NCBI GenBank assembly: GCA_964425745.1
Contig: CAYRNW010000029.1
Coordinates: forward strand, 1-32,912
Source of the DNA: CALCNS01 sp964425745
GTDB lineage: Bacteria; Bacillota; JAAYKD01
Direction of reading: 5' to 3'
Length of the DNA: 32,912 nt
Positions 32,899 through 32,912 of this stretch are shown in pieces. How positions within the stretch are numbered: position 1 is the stretch's first letter; each line of letters starts with the position of its first letter. Made by a program: the position numbers and the translations under genes. The notes beneath the pieces were generated by a model that was not told the origin of the DNA, ran no database searches, and saw nothing but the letters and a program-made list of their open reading frames with translations.

Positions 32899-32912
32899 GC
32901 AGGTTTCAAAGC

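Overview
The window looks like the accessory part of a chromosome from a Gram-positive, low-to-moderate-GC Bacillota, probably a clostridium or a relative. Support comes from strong AGGAGG-type ribosome sites, several TTG starts, TTGACA/TATAAT-type promoters, two proteins with S-layer homology (SLH) domains, a GerMN/Gmad2 protein and a copper-amine-oxidase-like stalk domain. No rRNA, tRNA or CRISPR array was seen.

Left part (1-11 kb) is a defence-island-like block, almost all on the minus strand. After the first 44 codons of an ADP-ribosylglycohydrolase-like gene at the edge come an OLD-family ATPase/TOPRIM nuclease (592-2475) and a 164-residue unknown protein (2662-3156), with a promoter whose -35 box lies in a palindrome. 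Upstream is a compact five-gene run (10889 down to 3714): a PGN_0703-like PD-(D/E)XK nuclease, an EcsC-family membrane-associated protein, two different GmrSD-type DUF262/HNH nucleases, and a GTPase with a DUF697-like hydrophobic tail. A 14-bp perfect stem-loop follows it. I know of no described system with this composition, and it is the best candidate for a new defence system here.

Middle (11-16 kb) is a scarred zone. An intact membrane protein with its own terminator is followed by gene fragments: the C-terminus of a serine hydrolase (not in any long ORF), the C-terminal half of an M20 amidohydrolase, and a frameshifted regulator-like gene. Then come a secreted SH3b/stalk protein and a Rieske oxygenase.

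The 16.7-25 kb stretch is one 2743-codon secreted gene: a seven-blade-like N-terminal propeller, two about 2.8-kb tandem modules (FG-GAP/VCBS plus sialidase-type propeller), fibronectin III, and three C-terminal SLH domains. The Rieske gene lies 18 nt downstream of it.

Right part (25-32.9 kb) has an apparent minus-strand operon AbiEi-like/AbiEii/GNAT/SLH-GerMN-Gmad2, a beta-lactamase-fold serine hydrolase, a lipoprotein with two DTGS motifs (pepsin-like bilobal layout), a second AbiE locus whose toxin gene has lost most of its interior, and a GyrI-like protein. Both AbiE loci carry two spaced inverted-repeat operators around a clear promoter, of different sequence in each locus, which fits AbiEi autoregulation.
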